A stretch of DNA of 64,000 nt from Chloroflexota bacterium (GTDB taxonomy: Bacteria; Chloroflexota; Dehalococcoidia; UBA2979), in contig QWRD01000006.1 of NCBI GenBank assembly GCA_003670575.1, forward strand, positions 1 to 64,000, given 5' to 3'. Under the pieces are notes generated by a model. The model did no database searches. It saw only the letters and a list, made by a program, of their open reading frames with translations, and was not told the origin of the DNA. This document shows, one piece after another, positions 54,287-63,399 of this stretch (positions within the stretch are counted from its first letter, which is position 1; each line of letters begins with the position of its first letter). Both the position numbers and the translations under genes were made by a program.

Positions 54287-55165
54287 GTGACCGCTCGAAT
54301 CATCGATGGCAAGGCGATTGCGGCCGAGGTGCGTGCCGAGGTAGCGGAGCGCGTTCGCGCGCACGTCGCTGCCGGCGGCCGACCACCCCATCTCACCGCC
54401 GTGCTCGTCGGCGACGACCCCGCCTCGCAGACCTACGTCCGCAACAAGGGCGCCGCCTGCACCGAGGTCGGCATGACCTCCGACACGCTGCGGCTGCCCG
54501 CGACTACCTCGATGGCCGAACTATTGGCCGAGGTGGCGCGCCTGAACGCTGACCCGGCGGTCTCCGGCATCCTGGTGCAGACTCCGCTTCCCGCGGGCCT
54601 CGACGAGATTGCGGTGATGACCGCGCTGGACCCCGACAAGGACGTGGACGGCCTGCACCCGATCAGCCTCGGGCGGCTGGTGCAGGGCGAGCCCGTGATG
54701 GTGCCGTGCACCCCGGCGGGCGTGCAGCAGATGCTGCTGCGCTCCGGGGTCGATCCGGCGGGCGCGCGCGTCGTCGTCGTCGGCCGGTCGATGCTGGTCG
54801 GGAAGCCGCTGGCGCTGCTGCTCGGCAACAAGGCGCCCGGCGGCAACGCGACAGTCACCATCGCGCACACCGGCACGCGCGACCTCGGTGCCGTCACCCG
54901 CGAGGCCGAGATCCTCATCGTCGCCGCCGGTCGACTGCGCACCGTCACCGCCGACATGGTCCGTCCCGGCGCCGTCGTCATCGATGTCGGCACGAACCGC
55001 GTCGAAGCCCCCGGCACGAAGTCTGGCTTCCGCCTCGCGGGAGACGTGGACTTCGATGCGGTGAAAGAAGTCGCCGGCGCGATCAGCCCGGTTCCCGGCG
55101 GCGTCGGCCCGATGACCATCGCCATGCTGCTCGCCAACACGCTGAAGGCGGCAGTCGGCGGGTAA
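54287..55165 (+). CDS. folD: Bifunctional methylenetetrahydrofolate dehydrogenase / methenyltetrahydrofolate cyclohydrolase
   Basis: Interconverts C1-tetrahydrofolates. The 292-residue protein, from GTG 54287, has the catalytic Lys in [20 protein letters not shown], the NADP-binding [13 protein letters not shown] and [14 protein letters not shown]. Length and motifs are normal. Confidence 0.96.
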   Translation: MTARIIDGKAIAAEVRAEVAERVRAHVAAGGRPPHLTAVLVGDDPASQTYVRNKGAACTEVGMTSDTLRLPATTSMAELLAEVARLNADPAVSGILVQTPLPAGLDEIAVMTALDPDKDVDGLHPISLGRLVQGEPVMVPCTPAGVQQMLLRSGVDPAGARVVVVGRSMLVGKPLALLLGNKAPGGNATVTIAHTGTRDLGAVTREAEILIVAAGRLRTVTADMVRPGAVVIDVGTNRVEAPGTKSGFRLAGDVDFDAVKEVAGAISPVPGGVGPMTIAMLLANTLKAAVGG

Positions 55166-55202
55166 CTCGCACCTCCCGCCCCCCGCGTGAGAACATAGGT
55201 GC

Positions 55203-56328
55203 ATGGACGAACTTAGAGCACGGATCGCCGAGTTGCAGGCCAGAGTGCGGGATGTTCAGGTGCGACTTTGACCTGCCCGCGCTCGACCGCGAGTTAGCTG
55301 ACCTCCGCTCCCAGACCGAGGACCCCGACCTCTGGTCCGAGCCGCAGCGCGCACAGGCGCTGATGAAGCGTGTTGCCCGCCTGGAGGTCACCTCCCGCAC
55401 CTGGGCCACGCTCGCACGTGCCATCGATGACGCCGAGGCCATGCTCGAGCTCGCCGCGGAGGCGGCCGGCGAGGAGCAGGCGGCGCTGCTCGCCGAGCTG
55501 GGTACCGAGGTCACGGGCCTGGAGCGCCAGTTCTCCAGCCTCGAGGTCGCGCTCACCCTCGGCGGGGAGTACGACGACCACAACGCGGTGCTGGATGTGC
55601 ACGCGGGCGCGGGCGGCACCGAGGCACAGGACTGGGCGGAGATGCTGCTGCGGCTCTACCTCCGATGGGCCGAGCGGCGCGGGATGCGCTCCGAGATCCT
55701 CTCCATCACCTCCGGCGAAGAAGCCGGCATCAAGAGCGCCAGCATCCGTATCGAGGGCGAGAACGCCTACGGGTTGCTGCGCTCCGAGCGCGGCGTGCAT
55801 CGGCTGGTACGCATCTCCCCGTTCGACTCAGCGCACGCGCGCCACACCTCGTTCGCGTTGGTGGAGGTGTTGCCCGAGATCGAGGCGACCGACCCCTCGG
55901 TGGAGATCCGCCCGGAGGACATCCGCGTGGACACCTACAAGGCGGGCGGGCACGGCGGCCAGAACGTGCAGAAGAACGACACCGCTGTCCGCATCACCCA
56001 CCTGGCAAGCGGTATCGTAGTCACCTGCCAGAATGAGCGGTCGCAGGCCCAGAACCGCGAGGTGGCCATGCAGGTGCTGAGCTCGCGGTTGGTCGCGCGC
56101 GAATTGGAGCGTCGCGAGCTGGAGCGTCTGGCGCTGAAGGGCGTACATATCGAGGCCGGTTGGGGCAATCAGATCCGATCCTACGTACTTCAACCGTACA
56201 GAATGGTGAAGGATCTGCGCACCAGCGCAGAGACCAGCGACACCGCCGCCGTCCTCGATGGCGAGATCGACGAGTTCATCACCGCCTATCTGCGTAGCCA
56301 GATGGTGCTGGCTGAGGGAGTGGAATGA
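55203..56328 (+). CDS. prfB: Peptide chain release factor 2, with programmed +1 frameshift
   Basis: Reads UGA and UAA stop codons. Translation starts at ATG 55203 and meets an in-frame TGA at 55269-55271 after 22 codons. The site is CTT TGA C (55266-55272) with an internal AGGTG three nt before CTT, the same layout as the classical prfB shift. A +1 slip continues as DLPALDREL and gives 374 residues in total. The second part carries SPF (codon recognition, RISPFDSAH) and GGQ (GGHGGQNVQK). Low RF2 levels let the shift occur, giving autoregulation. Confidence 0.96.
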
Positions 56329-57722
56329 TGCGGTTGCCCACACTGCTCGGCCGTCACGCGTTACTCCGAATCGGTCTGGTAGTGGCCTCGGTGCTGCTGG
56401 GAGTCGCCGTCCTGACGCCCGCGCGCGAAGCGAGTGCACAGAGCGTCCAACCGGGCGAGACAACGGTGACCTCCAAGGATCCAAGCAGTATTAGCTTCTC
56501 GACGCGGGTGCGTGCGCCCGGGGGAGTGAAAAGCGCGCGCCTGGAGTACAGCGTGCTGAACGCGACCAGCGGCGCCGTCGGGGGCGGCGGTGAGGCGCAA
56601 GTGACGGCCGGCGCGCAAACGGACCTGAACTTCTCGCTCGGTACGCGCGACAACCAGCGCTACATTCCGGTGGGCTCGATCTTCACGTACCGCTGGAACA
56701 TCGTGCCGAACGAGGGCCCGGCGGTCGTGACTGCGGAACAGCAGTACGTGTTCATGGACGGCCGCTACCAGTGGCAGTCCGTAGCCGACACCGGCGTGAC
56801 GGTCTACTACTACGGTCCCACTGAGACTGCCGCGCGCGCCGCACTGCTGGCCGCCCGCTCGTCCCTCGACGACACGGCGGCCCTCCTTGGCAAGAAGGTG
56901 CAGTATCCGATCCGGTTGATCATTTTCCACTCCGAAGAAGAGGGCAAGTTGGCGATGCGCCAACAAAGCGCCGCCTTCGATGCACAGGTGCGCACTGGTG
57001 GTCAGCGTGTGGCGCCGGACGTGCTGCACGTCTTCGACAACGTGAAGGACCCGGACGTGATTCGCCACGAGGTGGCGCACGTGGTGACGCACGTCGCGGG
57101 CGACGGGCCGTTCGGCGGCGTGCCGTCGTGGCTCGACGAGGGTACCGCGGTCTACATGCAGAAAGACCCGGGCTTCGGCTACCGCACCTCCGTGAACCTG
57201 GCGATCCAATCCGATCGCGCCCTGGTGCTGCGCTCGATGCAGAGCTCGCCCGGTCGCCCGGAGGAAGTCGACCTGTTCTACGGGCAGTCGTGGTCCACGG
57301 TGAAGTTCATGGTCGATGAGTTCGGGCGCGACAAGTTCGCCGCCCTGTACTCCACCGTGAAGGAGGGCGCGCGCATCGATGACGCGCTCAAGAAGGTGTA
57401 CGTGTTTGACCAGGACGGCCTGTACAACGCCTGGCGGCAAAAGAACGGCATGAAGCCGGTTGCGGTCAGCGCCCCCTCCGAGGTGGCAGCAGCGCCCTCT
57501 ACACAGGCCACTCGCGTCCCGCTGGGCGTCCCGACTGGCGGCGGCGTCGCCGCCACTGCCGAGGCTGGTTCCAGCAGTGGGGACACCACGGCGGGTGGAG
57601 CGACGGCCGCGGGCGGCCCTCGGACGGCGGTGATCGTCGTGATCGCCGTGACGGCGCTGCTCGTGGTCAGCCTTGGCGGCGGCGGTGTCTATCTGTTGCG
57701 GCAGCGCGGCTCTGGGTCGTAG
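56325..57722 (+). CDS. Secreted, membrane-anchored metallopeptidase-like protein (gluzincin, MA clan)
   Basis: A 465-residue exported protein: N-terminal signal (residues 14-38, ending ASAQS), a beta-sandwich region (about 45-145), and a zinc peptidase region with HEVAH at 248-252 and the downstream Glu272 in WLDEGTAVYM. A Ser/Thr/Gly-rich linker (about 385-430) leads to a C-terminal membrane span (VIVVIAVTALLVVSLGGGGVYLL). There is no sortase motif. The ATG at 56325 overlaps the prfB stop (ATGATG). Substrate unknown. Confidence 0.85.
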   Translation: MMRLPTLLGRHALLRIGLVVASVLLGVAVLTPAREASAQSVQPGETTVTSKDPSSISFSTRVRAPGGVKSARLEYSVLNATSGAVGGGGEAQVTAGAQTDLNFSLGTRDNQRYIPVGSIFTYRWNIVPNEGPAVVTAEQQYVFMDGRYQWQSVADTGVTVYYYGPTETAARAALLAARSSLDDTAALLGKKVQYPIRLIIFHSEEEGKLAMRQQSAAFDAQVRTGGQRVAPDVLHVFDNVKDPDVIRHEVAHVVTHVAGDGPFGGVPSWLDEGTAVYMQKDPGFGYRTSVNLAIQSDRALVLRSMQSSPGRPEEVDLFYGQSWSTVKFMVDEFGRDKFAALYSTVKEGARIDDALKKVYVFDQDGLYNAWRQKNGMKPVAVSAPSEVAAAPSTQATRVPLGVPTGGGVAATAEAGSSSGDTTAGGATAAGGPRTAVIVVIAVTALLVVSLGGGGVYLLRQRGSGS

Positions 57723-57804
57723 TCGACGTCGATTCGGTAGGTTCGCAGGGCTGGGGTGAGCGCGCACCCGTTGCGCGGATCATTCGCGGCGCTGTGGCCC
57801 CGGA

Positions 57805-58635
57805 TCAGCGGCCGGGAATGTACAACCCACCCGGCGTTGGTGGCAGTTCCGGTGGCGTGGACGATGCTGCGTCCTCCGCCATGAGGCGGTCGACGTCGGC
57901 CTGGGTGTAGTACGGCGAGGTCAGCACGGCCGGCCGCTCCACCTCGCGGTCGTCACCGGCGGCGACGCGGCGCACCCACTCGACGAGTTCCGCTTCGCCC
58001 CACGTCCCGAGGCTGGCGATGCCGCCGACCGTCACCACGGGCACCTGATCCACGTTTCGACTGGCTGCGAAGATTGGGTACTCCACCAGCTCGGTGAACG
58101 TCGCTCGCACGTGGCGTGACGCGACCGCGAGCGCGGCGATCAGGCGCAGCATGTGCGCCGAGTGGCCGTCGTACATCGCGCCGAGCACGTCGATGGTCAC
58201 GTCGCGCTCGAGCGCGGCGAGCGTGGCCGTGCTGTCGTCACTGAGCGGGCTCTCGCCGGAGCCGAGGAATGCGATTGATTCCAGCACAGACTGGAACAAC
58301 GCCCCGGTCCACGCCCCGACGAATCGCAACTCTCGGCCGTTGATGCCCCGAAACACCGTGGTGGGCGCGCGGTCGATGCCGGCCTCGACGGCGCGGCCCG
58401 CGTGGCGATCCAGGTCGTACAGCGTGAGGCGGAACGCCGGGTGCAGCGCCGACAACTGGCGGGCGAGCGCGACCACCTCGGCCGCGTGCGTCGCGGGGTC
58501 GCGATCCGTCAGCAGCAGCGGCGATTCCTTGCGCGACCAGACGTCGAGCGCCACCGGCGCGTGTAGGCGCTGGTCGAGGAACTTCAGGACGGCTTCCTGC
58601 GCCTCACTGTCGAAACCGGTATCGGAAGTTGTCAT
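57805..58635 (-). CDS. Cysteine-free thioredoxin-fold (PDO/glutaredoxin-like) protein
   Basis: A 276-residue protein whose layout matches the tandem thioredoxin-fold protein disulphide oxidoreductases: strand-helix units at about 22-115 and 128-215, with the cis-Pro region VDQVPVVTVGG. At the expected CXXC site in the second fold the sequence is AMYDGHSAHM, and the whole protein contains no cysteine, so thiol redox chemistry is excluded. A Pro-rich tail follows. The start overlaps the stop of the CDP-alcohol transferase (ATGA). A binding or scaffold role is possible. Confidence 0.7.
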   Translation of the reverse strand: MTTSDTGFDSEAQEAVLKFLDQRLHAPVALDVWSRKESPLLLTDRDPATHAAEVVALARQLSALHPAFRLTLYDLDRHAGRAVEAGIDRAPTTVFRGINGRELRFVGAWTGALFQSVLESIAFLGSGESPLSDDSTATLAALERDVTIDVLGAMYDGHSAHMLRLIAALAVASRHVRATFTELVEYPIFAASRNVDQVPVVTVGGIASLGTWGEAELVEWVRRVAAGDDREVERPAVLTSPYYTQADVDRLMAEDAASSTPPELPPTPGGLYIPGR

Positions 58636-59237
58636 CGGCGACCGTGCCGCTGCAGTAGTCGAATGCCAATGAGCAGCCGCTGGAGCGCGGTGAGAGTGGT
58701 GAGCACGGCCAGCACCCACAGTGCGATCGTGAGGTAACCGAGGATCAGTGCGCTACCCAGCAACAGCACGCGTTCCGGGCGTGTGAACAGCCCGTCAGTC
58801 ATCTCGACGCCCAGTCCCTCGGCGCGCGCGCGCACGTAGGAGACCATCAGCGACCCGACCACGGCGACGAACGCGAGCACTGCCGCAGTGTCGTTGCGGG
58901 TGCCGAGCACGTACATGAACGCCCCGAGGAGCACCACTGCTTCCGATGCGCGGTCCAGCGTGGAATCGATCAGTGCCCCTGCCGGAGATGCGGTATTGGT
59001 TGCACGGGCGAGCGCGCCGTCCAACAGATCGAGCGCGCTGGCGAGCAGCATGATCGTGCCGCCTATGAAGAGCGCACCCTGCGAGATCACGATGGCCGCC
59101 GCGGCGTTGCCGGCCAGTCCGGCCAGCGAGAGCGCCATGGGCGTCACGCCCGCGGCTGCCAGCCGACGCACGATAGGCGCCAGCACGAAGGCCGGGAGGC
59201 GCGACGGCAGAAGCCGGAAGGTGGTCACGCGCGCCAT
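58632..59237 (-). CDS. CDP-alcohol phosphatidyltransferase (probable phosphatidylinositol-phosphate synthase)
   Basis: Membrane enzyme of 201 residues with the complete family motif D70-x2-D73-G74-x2-A77-R78-x8-G87-x3-D91-x3-D95. Several hydrophobic spans follow. Next to an inositol-phosphate synthase gene, the likely reaction is CDP-diacylglycerol plus inositol 3-phosphate giving phosphatidylinositol phosphate, as for the actinobacterial enzyme; phosphatidylglycerol-phosphate synthase is the alternative. The start overlaps the end of the upstream glycosyltransferase remnant by 13 nt. Confidence 0.88.
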   Translation of the reverse strand: MARVTTFRLLPSRLPAFVLAPIVRRLAAAGVTPMALSLAGLAGNAAAAIVISQGALFIGGTIMLLASALDLLDGALARATNTASPAGALIDSTLDRASEAVVLLGAFMYVLGTRNDTAAVLAFVAVVGSLMVSYVRARAEGLGVEMTDGLFTRPERVLLLGSALILGYLTIALWVLAVLTTLTALQRLLIGIRLLQRHGRR

Positions 59238-59993
59238 TGCATCCACCTCCCCTCTGCTCTCGCATCCATGTCCGCGGTCACGGTTCCCGCTGCGGCCACG
59301 CGTCCAGTGGTCAGGGCACGCTCCGTCCGCAGCCGATCGTAGTAGGAGATGAACTGTTGCGTCACCCGGGGCCAAGAGTACTCCTCCGCGCGGAGCTGTC
59401 CGGCTCGGCCCAGGCGCTGGCGCGCACCGGGGTCACGCGCCAGTGCGGTCAGCACGTCAGCCAACGCAGATGAGTCCTTCGGCGGCACCAGCAGCCCTTC
59501 CACCCCGTGGCTCAGGACAGAAGCGTACCCCTCGATGTTCGATGCGACGACTGGCAGGGCGGCAGACATCGCCTCAAGCAGCACATATCCCTGCGATTCG
59601 TTGCCGGTGGCAGGCGAGCAGAAGATGTGCGCGCTGCGGTGGTAGCGCGGCAGGTCGACGTTCGATACGCCATCGACGAAGACGATGCTCGGTCCGGCCT
59701 CCTGCCCGATCGTGGCACGGTAGCGGCGAAGGCGCCGCGAATCCGGTCCCACGACGATGAGACGCGTGGCGGGGATGCGGGCGTGCAGCATCCTGAACGC
59801 CCGAAGCAGGTACGGCAGGCCTTTCCGCTTTTCGGCGCGTCCCACGTACAGCACGTTGATCGCGCCGTCGTCGAATTCCGGCAGTGGTGTGAGCGCGGGG
59901 CTTGCCCAGCACGTTCGCTCCGGCGATCAGCAAGCGGCCGGGCAGCAGGACGCTGGCCGCCATAAGGAACCGAAGCAGCGCGTACTGAATCAT
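59225..59993 (-). pseudogene. GT4-family glycosyltransferase, N-terminally truncated and frameshifted (PimA-like)
   Basis: The C-terminal half of a GT-B glycosyltransferase is clear from 59854 down: VLYVGRAEKRKGLPYLL, then SPATGNESQGYVLLEAMSA (sugar-nucleotide site) and EGLLVPPKD. Upstream, the same frame reads ALTPLPEFDDG but meets stops; the preceding residues (LLPGRLLIAGANVLGK) lie in another frame, and removing one base from the C run at 59897-59900 (minus strand) would join them. The roughly 170-residue N-terminal acceptor domain is missing: only about 100 bases separate this point from the upstream gene. Probably a decayed phosphatidylinositol mannosyltransferase, unless the assembly is wrong here. 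Confidence 0.7.
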
Positions 59994-60006
59994 CGACGCC
60001 GCCGTG

Positions 60007-60927
60007 TCATCGTGGCCGGACGGCGCGGTCGGCGGTCCAGAGCGAGCGGAAGATGTACCACTGCTCCGGTGCGCGCTCCACCTGGCGTTACAGTGCTCGC
60101 ATGGTCGCTTGCGTGAGCGCCTGCGCATCGAAGGTGGGATCGCCGGTGGGCGCCACGTCGATCTGCTCCCACGCCACATGAACATGTTCGCTCATCGGCT
60201 GCGTGCGCGGGAGCGTCACAGCGAATACCGCCGCGCCGGAACGCAGCGCGAGGCAGGCCGCACCGTCCGCGACACGCATCGGAGCGCCGAAGAATTCCAC
60301 TTCGATCCCTGCGTCATCGGGCGGTGGCACGTCGATCAGTATTGCGATGACATGGCGACGTCGGAGCGCGCGCAAGAGGCTCGGCCCCACGCGCTCGGCA
60401 GGCACGATCGTCATGCCGAGGTGGCGGCGCGCGCCGAGCACCAGTTCGTCCAGCCTCGAGTCGGGGAAGCGGTCGGCGACGACGGTGATCGGCGTGCCGT
60501 GCGCCGCGATAGCGGCAGCGCCGAGGTCCCAGTTCCCGTAGTGCATGGTCACGAAGACGATGCCGCGTCCGGCAGCGCGTTCCGCGTCGATGCGCTCCCA
60601 GCCATCGAAGTGCACGCGCGCGCGTACCTGCTGTGCGTTGATCGCGGTGAAGCGGAGGAAGTCGACGAGATACGCGCCGTAGTTGGCGAAGGATTGGCGA
60701 GCGAGGCTGCGGGCACGCGCGTCGGCGTCAGGGTCGTCGCGCAGCACGTGCCGCATGTTGGCGATGCTGCGTCGACGGCCACCGGCCCAGGCGTAGTACG
60801 CCAGCACACCGGCCGCACGCCCCACTCGATAGGAGAGCCAGAGCGGGGCCGCGCGCGCCAGCGCCGCTGCACCACGCACTGCCCAGTAGACCACCGTCCA
60901 CGTCGCAGACCGCCAGTACCGATGCAC
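60007..60927 (-). pseudogene. PatA/LpxL-type acyltransferase with an in-frame stop
   Basis: Membrane-associated acyltransferase of the lipid A / phosphatidylinositol mannoside family: catalytic HX4D in MHYGNWD, then VVADRFPDSRLDELV and ILIDVPPPDDAGI. The frame stops at TAA 60088-60090 after ATMRAL, but continues in the same frame for 26 codons to TGA 60007-60009 and encodes PEQWYIFRSLW, the conserved C-terminal signature of the family. A single C-to-T change (CAA to TAA) explains this. The start is GTG 60927 (GGAG upstream) or ATG 60993, which would overlap ino1. The truncated product may keep some activity. Confidence 0.75.
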
Positions 60928-60946
60928 TGGGCGCTCCGCATCCGGC

Positions 60947-62020
60947 CTAGCCCGCGATGAACGCCTCGAGGTTGTCGCGCGCCTCGTCGTCATGGACCTG
61001 CTGCGGCGGGGACTTCATGAAGTATGCGGACGGCTCCAGCAGCGGGCCGCCGATGCCACGGTCGAGCGCGAGCTTCGCGCAGCGAATCGCGTCGATGACC
61101 ACGCCCGCGGAGTTCGGGCTGTCCCACACCTCGAGCTTCGTCTCCAGCGTCAGTGGCACGTCACCGAACGTGGTGCCCTCGATGCGGATGTGGCACCACT
61201 TGCGGTCCTGCAACCACGGCACGTGGTCCGACGGCCCAACGTGCACATCGGCGGTCGGCAGCACGTAGTCGATCTGCGAGGTGACCGCGTTCGTCTTGGA
61301 TATCTTCTTCGACAGCAGTCGTTCGCGCTCGAGCATGTTGAGGAAGTCGGTGTTGCCGCCGAAATTCAGTTGGTACGTGCGGTCAATGCGCACGCCGCGA
61401 TCCTGAAAGAGCCGCGCCAGCACTCGGTGCAGGATCGTGGCGCCGACCTGCGACTTGATGTCGTCGCCGATGATCGGGAGGTTGCGCTCCTTGAAGCGGT
61501 TGCCCCAGTACTCCTCCCGCGCGATAAAGACCGGGATGCAGTTGATGAAGGCGCAGCCCGCGGCCAGCACCTGCTCCACGTACCACTTCGTCGCCTCCTC
61601 GGAGCCGACGGGGAGGTAGTTGATCACCACGTGGGTGTTGGTGCTCTTCAGGATGTTGACGATGTCCGCCGTCGGGCCGGGCGCCTTCGTGATGATCTCG
61701 GACAGGTACTTTCCGAGTCCGTCGTGCGTCATGCCGCGAGAGACGGTTACGCCGCTCTTCGGCACGTCAGCGAACTTGATGGTGTTGTTGGGCTCAGCGT
61801 AAATCGCCTCGGAGAGGTCCTTGCCGACCTTGTTGACGTCGATGTCGAACGCGGCGGTGAAGTTGATGTCCCGGATGTGGTACCCGGCGAGCACCGGGTG
61901 CATCAGGCCGGGGATCGACTCGCCGTCCTCCGCGCCCTTGTAGAACTCCACGCCCTGGATCAGCGATGAGGCGCAGTTGCCGACGCCGATGACCGCTACG
62001 TTGATCTTCTCGTCAGCCAC
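60947..62020 (-). CDS. ino1: Inositol-3-phosphate synthase
   Basis: NAD-dependent enzyme that makes inositol 3-phosphate from glucose 6-phosphate. From GTG 62020, with GGTGGAG five nt upstream, the product is 357 residues. Motifs: [16 protein letters not shown] (NAD), [26 protein letters not shown] and [12 protein letters not shown], with the catalytic lysines in the last two regions. First gene of the inositol-lipid operon; divergent from lysR. Confidence 0.96.
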   Translation of the reverse strand: MADEKINVAVIGVGNCASSLIQGVEFYKGAEDGESIPGLMHPVLAGYHIRDINFTAAFDIDVNKVGKDLSEAIYAEPNNTIKFADVPKSGVTVSRGMTHDGLGKYLSEIITKAPGPTADIVNILKSTNTHVVINYLPVGSEEATKWYVEQVLAAGCAFINCIPVFIAREEYWGNRFKERNLPIIGDDIKSQVGATILHRVLARLFQDRGVRIDRTYQLNFGGNTDFLNMLERERLLSKKISKTNAVTSQIDYVLPTADVHVGPSDHVPWLQDRKWCHIRIEGTTFGDVPLTLETKLEVWDSPNSAGVVIDAIRCAKLALDRGIGGPLLEPSAYFMKSPPQQVHDDEARDNLEAFIAG

Positions 62021-62154
62021 TCGGCTCCACCCTTCTTCGCAGCCCGTGGCTGCGCGACGCGAGCGTGTGCACGCTCCAGCGGCGCGCTCATGCGCCACCA
62101 TTCAACGATATGGGTCGCGAACACATTGGACAAGTAAAACTAATGCATTGAATA

Positions 62155-62171
62155 CATAGGATATTGCTATG
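62155..62171. promoter_or_regulatory. Candidate LysR-type operator (T-N11-A inverted repeat)
   Basis: CATAG at 62155-62159 and CTATG at 62167-62171 form a perfect inverted repeat with 7 nt between, containing the T-N11-A pattern of LysR-type sites. It lies in an AT-rich stretch (62101-62179) that is unusual in this genome and should hold the divergent promoters of ino1 and lysR. A TTGGAC -35-like box is at 62126-62131, with only a weak -10. Confidence 0.5.
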
Positions 62172-62179
62172 ATTGGCGC

Positions 62180-63097
62180 ATGACATTGCCACCCATTCGC
62201 CTGAACGTCGCTCGCGCCCTTGGCGCCGTCAGCATTCGACAGCTCGCCTACCTGCGTGAGGCGGCGCGACAGCAATCGTTCACGCAGGCGGCGGTGGTGC
62301 TGGGCGTCAGTCAGCCCGCGCTCTCCCAGGCGCTCGCCGAGTTGGAGCGTCGCCTCGGCGTTGCACTCTTCGAGCCGGCGGGTCGCCAGCGTCGGCTCAC
62401 GGCCGATGGGCACGAGGTGCTGGCGTTCGCGGAGCGTGTACTCGCAGAAGCAGGCGAGCTGGGCGAGCGGCTGGATGCGCGCGCGGGGGGGGAGCGTGGC
62501 GCGTTGCGCGTCGGCATGATCGATGCTGCCAGTCTGTACGCGCTCCCCGACGTGATTCAGGCATACCGCGCGGCCTACCCGGACGTCGACCTGACGCTGC
62601 GGGTCGGCAACAGCACCGAGCTTGTGGCGCAGTTGAGAGCGTTCGAGTTCGACCTCGTGTTTGCGATCGGGCCAGCAGAGGCCGATCTCGCGGGCGTGGA
62701 GGTGCAGCGCGAGCCGCTGCACGTGTACGCCCCGCCCGGCGCCGACGACCCGCAGCATCCGCCCGCGGACGCCGAGTGGGCGCTCTACGAGCCGGGGTCG
62801 CGCACGCGCGCGTTGATCGATGCAGGACTCGCGGGCCTGGAGATTCGGCCGCGCGTCATGTTGGAGAGTGGGAACCCGGACGTGCTGCGGCAGATGGTGG
62901 TGCTGGGCCTGGGGTGGAGTGTGCTGCCCGCTGCGGTTGCCGAGGGGCATGACGCCGCCCTGCGCGGTCGACGTGGGCCGCTGGTGGCGGAGCGCGCGTT
63001 GTACGCGCTGTGGCGAGCCTCGGCACCCCCGCACGCGCGGGCGCAGGCGTTCCTGAGGCTGGTGGAGGAGCGCAGCCGCCGGGCGCGCCCAGTGTAG
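62180..63097 (+). CDS. LysR-family transcription regulator
   Basis: A 305-residue regulator with an N-terminal winged helix (residues about 19-78, LAYLREAARQQSFTQAA, SQPALSQALAELERRLG) and a periplasmic-binding-like effector domain (about 100-295). Ligand unknown. Being divergent from ino1 with a candidate operator between, it may control itself and the inositol-lipid genes. Confidence 0.92.
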   Translation: MTLPPIRLNVARALGAVSIRQLAYLREAARQQSFTQAAVVLGVSQPALSQALAELERRLGVALFEPAGRQRRLTADGHEVLAFAERVLAEAGELGERLDARAGGERGALRVGMIDAASLYALPDVIQAYRAAYPDVDLTLRVGNSTELVAQLRAFEFDLVFAIGPAEADLAGVEVQREPLHVYAPPGADDPQHPPADAEWALYEPGSRTRALIDAGLAGLEIRPRVMLESGNPDVLRQMVVLGLGWSVLPAAVAEGHDAALRGRRGPLVAERALYALWRASAPPHARAQAFLRLVEERSRRARPV

Positions 63098-63149
63098 GTG
63101 TGCACTGGCTTGATGCGCGCCCGGCAGGTGGCTCGGCCGTCGCGTCTGG

Positions 63150-63293
63150 CTAGACGGTCGCGCCGATCTTGAACATCTTGGTGCTGCAGACCGGGCAGAC
63201 GCCGGACGCAGCGGGCTTACCGTTCTTCATCGTGACCTGGGTCGGGTCCTTCATCTCGCGCTTCTCGCGGCACTTCAGGCAATACGCTTCCAT
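63150..63293 (-). CDS. Small zinc-ribbon protein (DUF5679-like)
   Basis: A 47-residue protein with two CXXC pairs (YCLKCREKREM and GVCPVCSTKMF), a zinc ribbon. It matches what I recall of DUF5679, common in Chloroflexi. AGGAGG precedes ATG 63293, which decides the start. Function unknown; it may bind nucleic acid or protein. Confidence 0.82.
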   Translation of the reverse strand: MEAYCLKCREKREMKDPTQVTMKNGKPAASGVCPVCSTKMFKIGATV

Positions 63294-63399
63294 GGATCCT
63301 CCTGGCGTGGCAGCCGTGTTCTGTGGTCTGTGTGTCCCAGTCCTGACGGGCCGCCCCGGGGAATGGGACTTCATGGGTAACCCACCGCCCGGAGCAGTG

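Noticed and set aside
54706-55202. Extension of the prfB main frame upstream into folD
   Set aside because: The frameshift site and ATG 55203 explain the N-terminus; the upstream part is an out-of-frame reading of folD.
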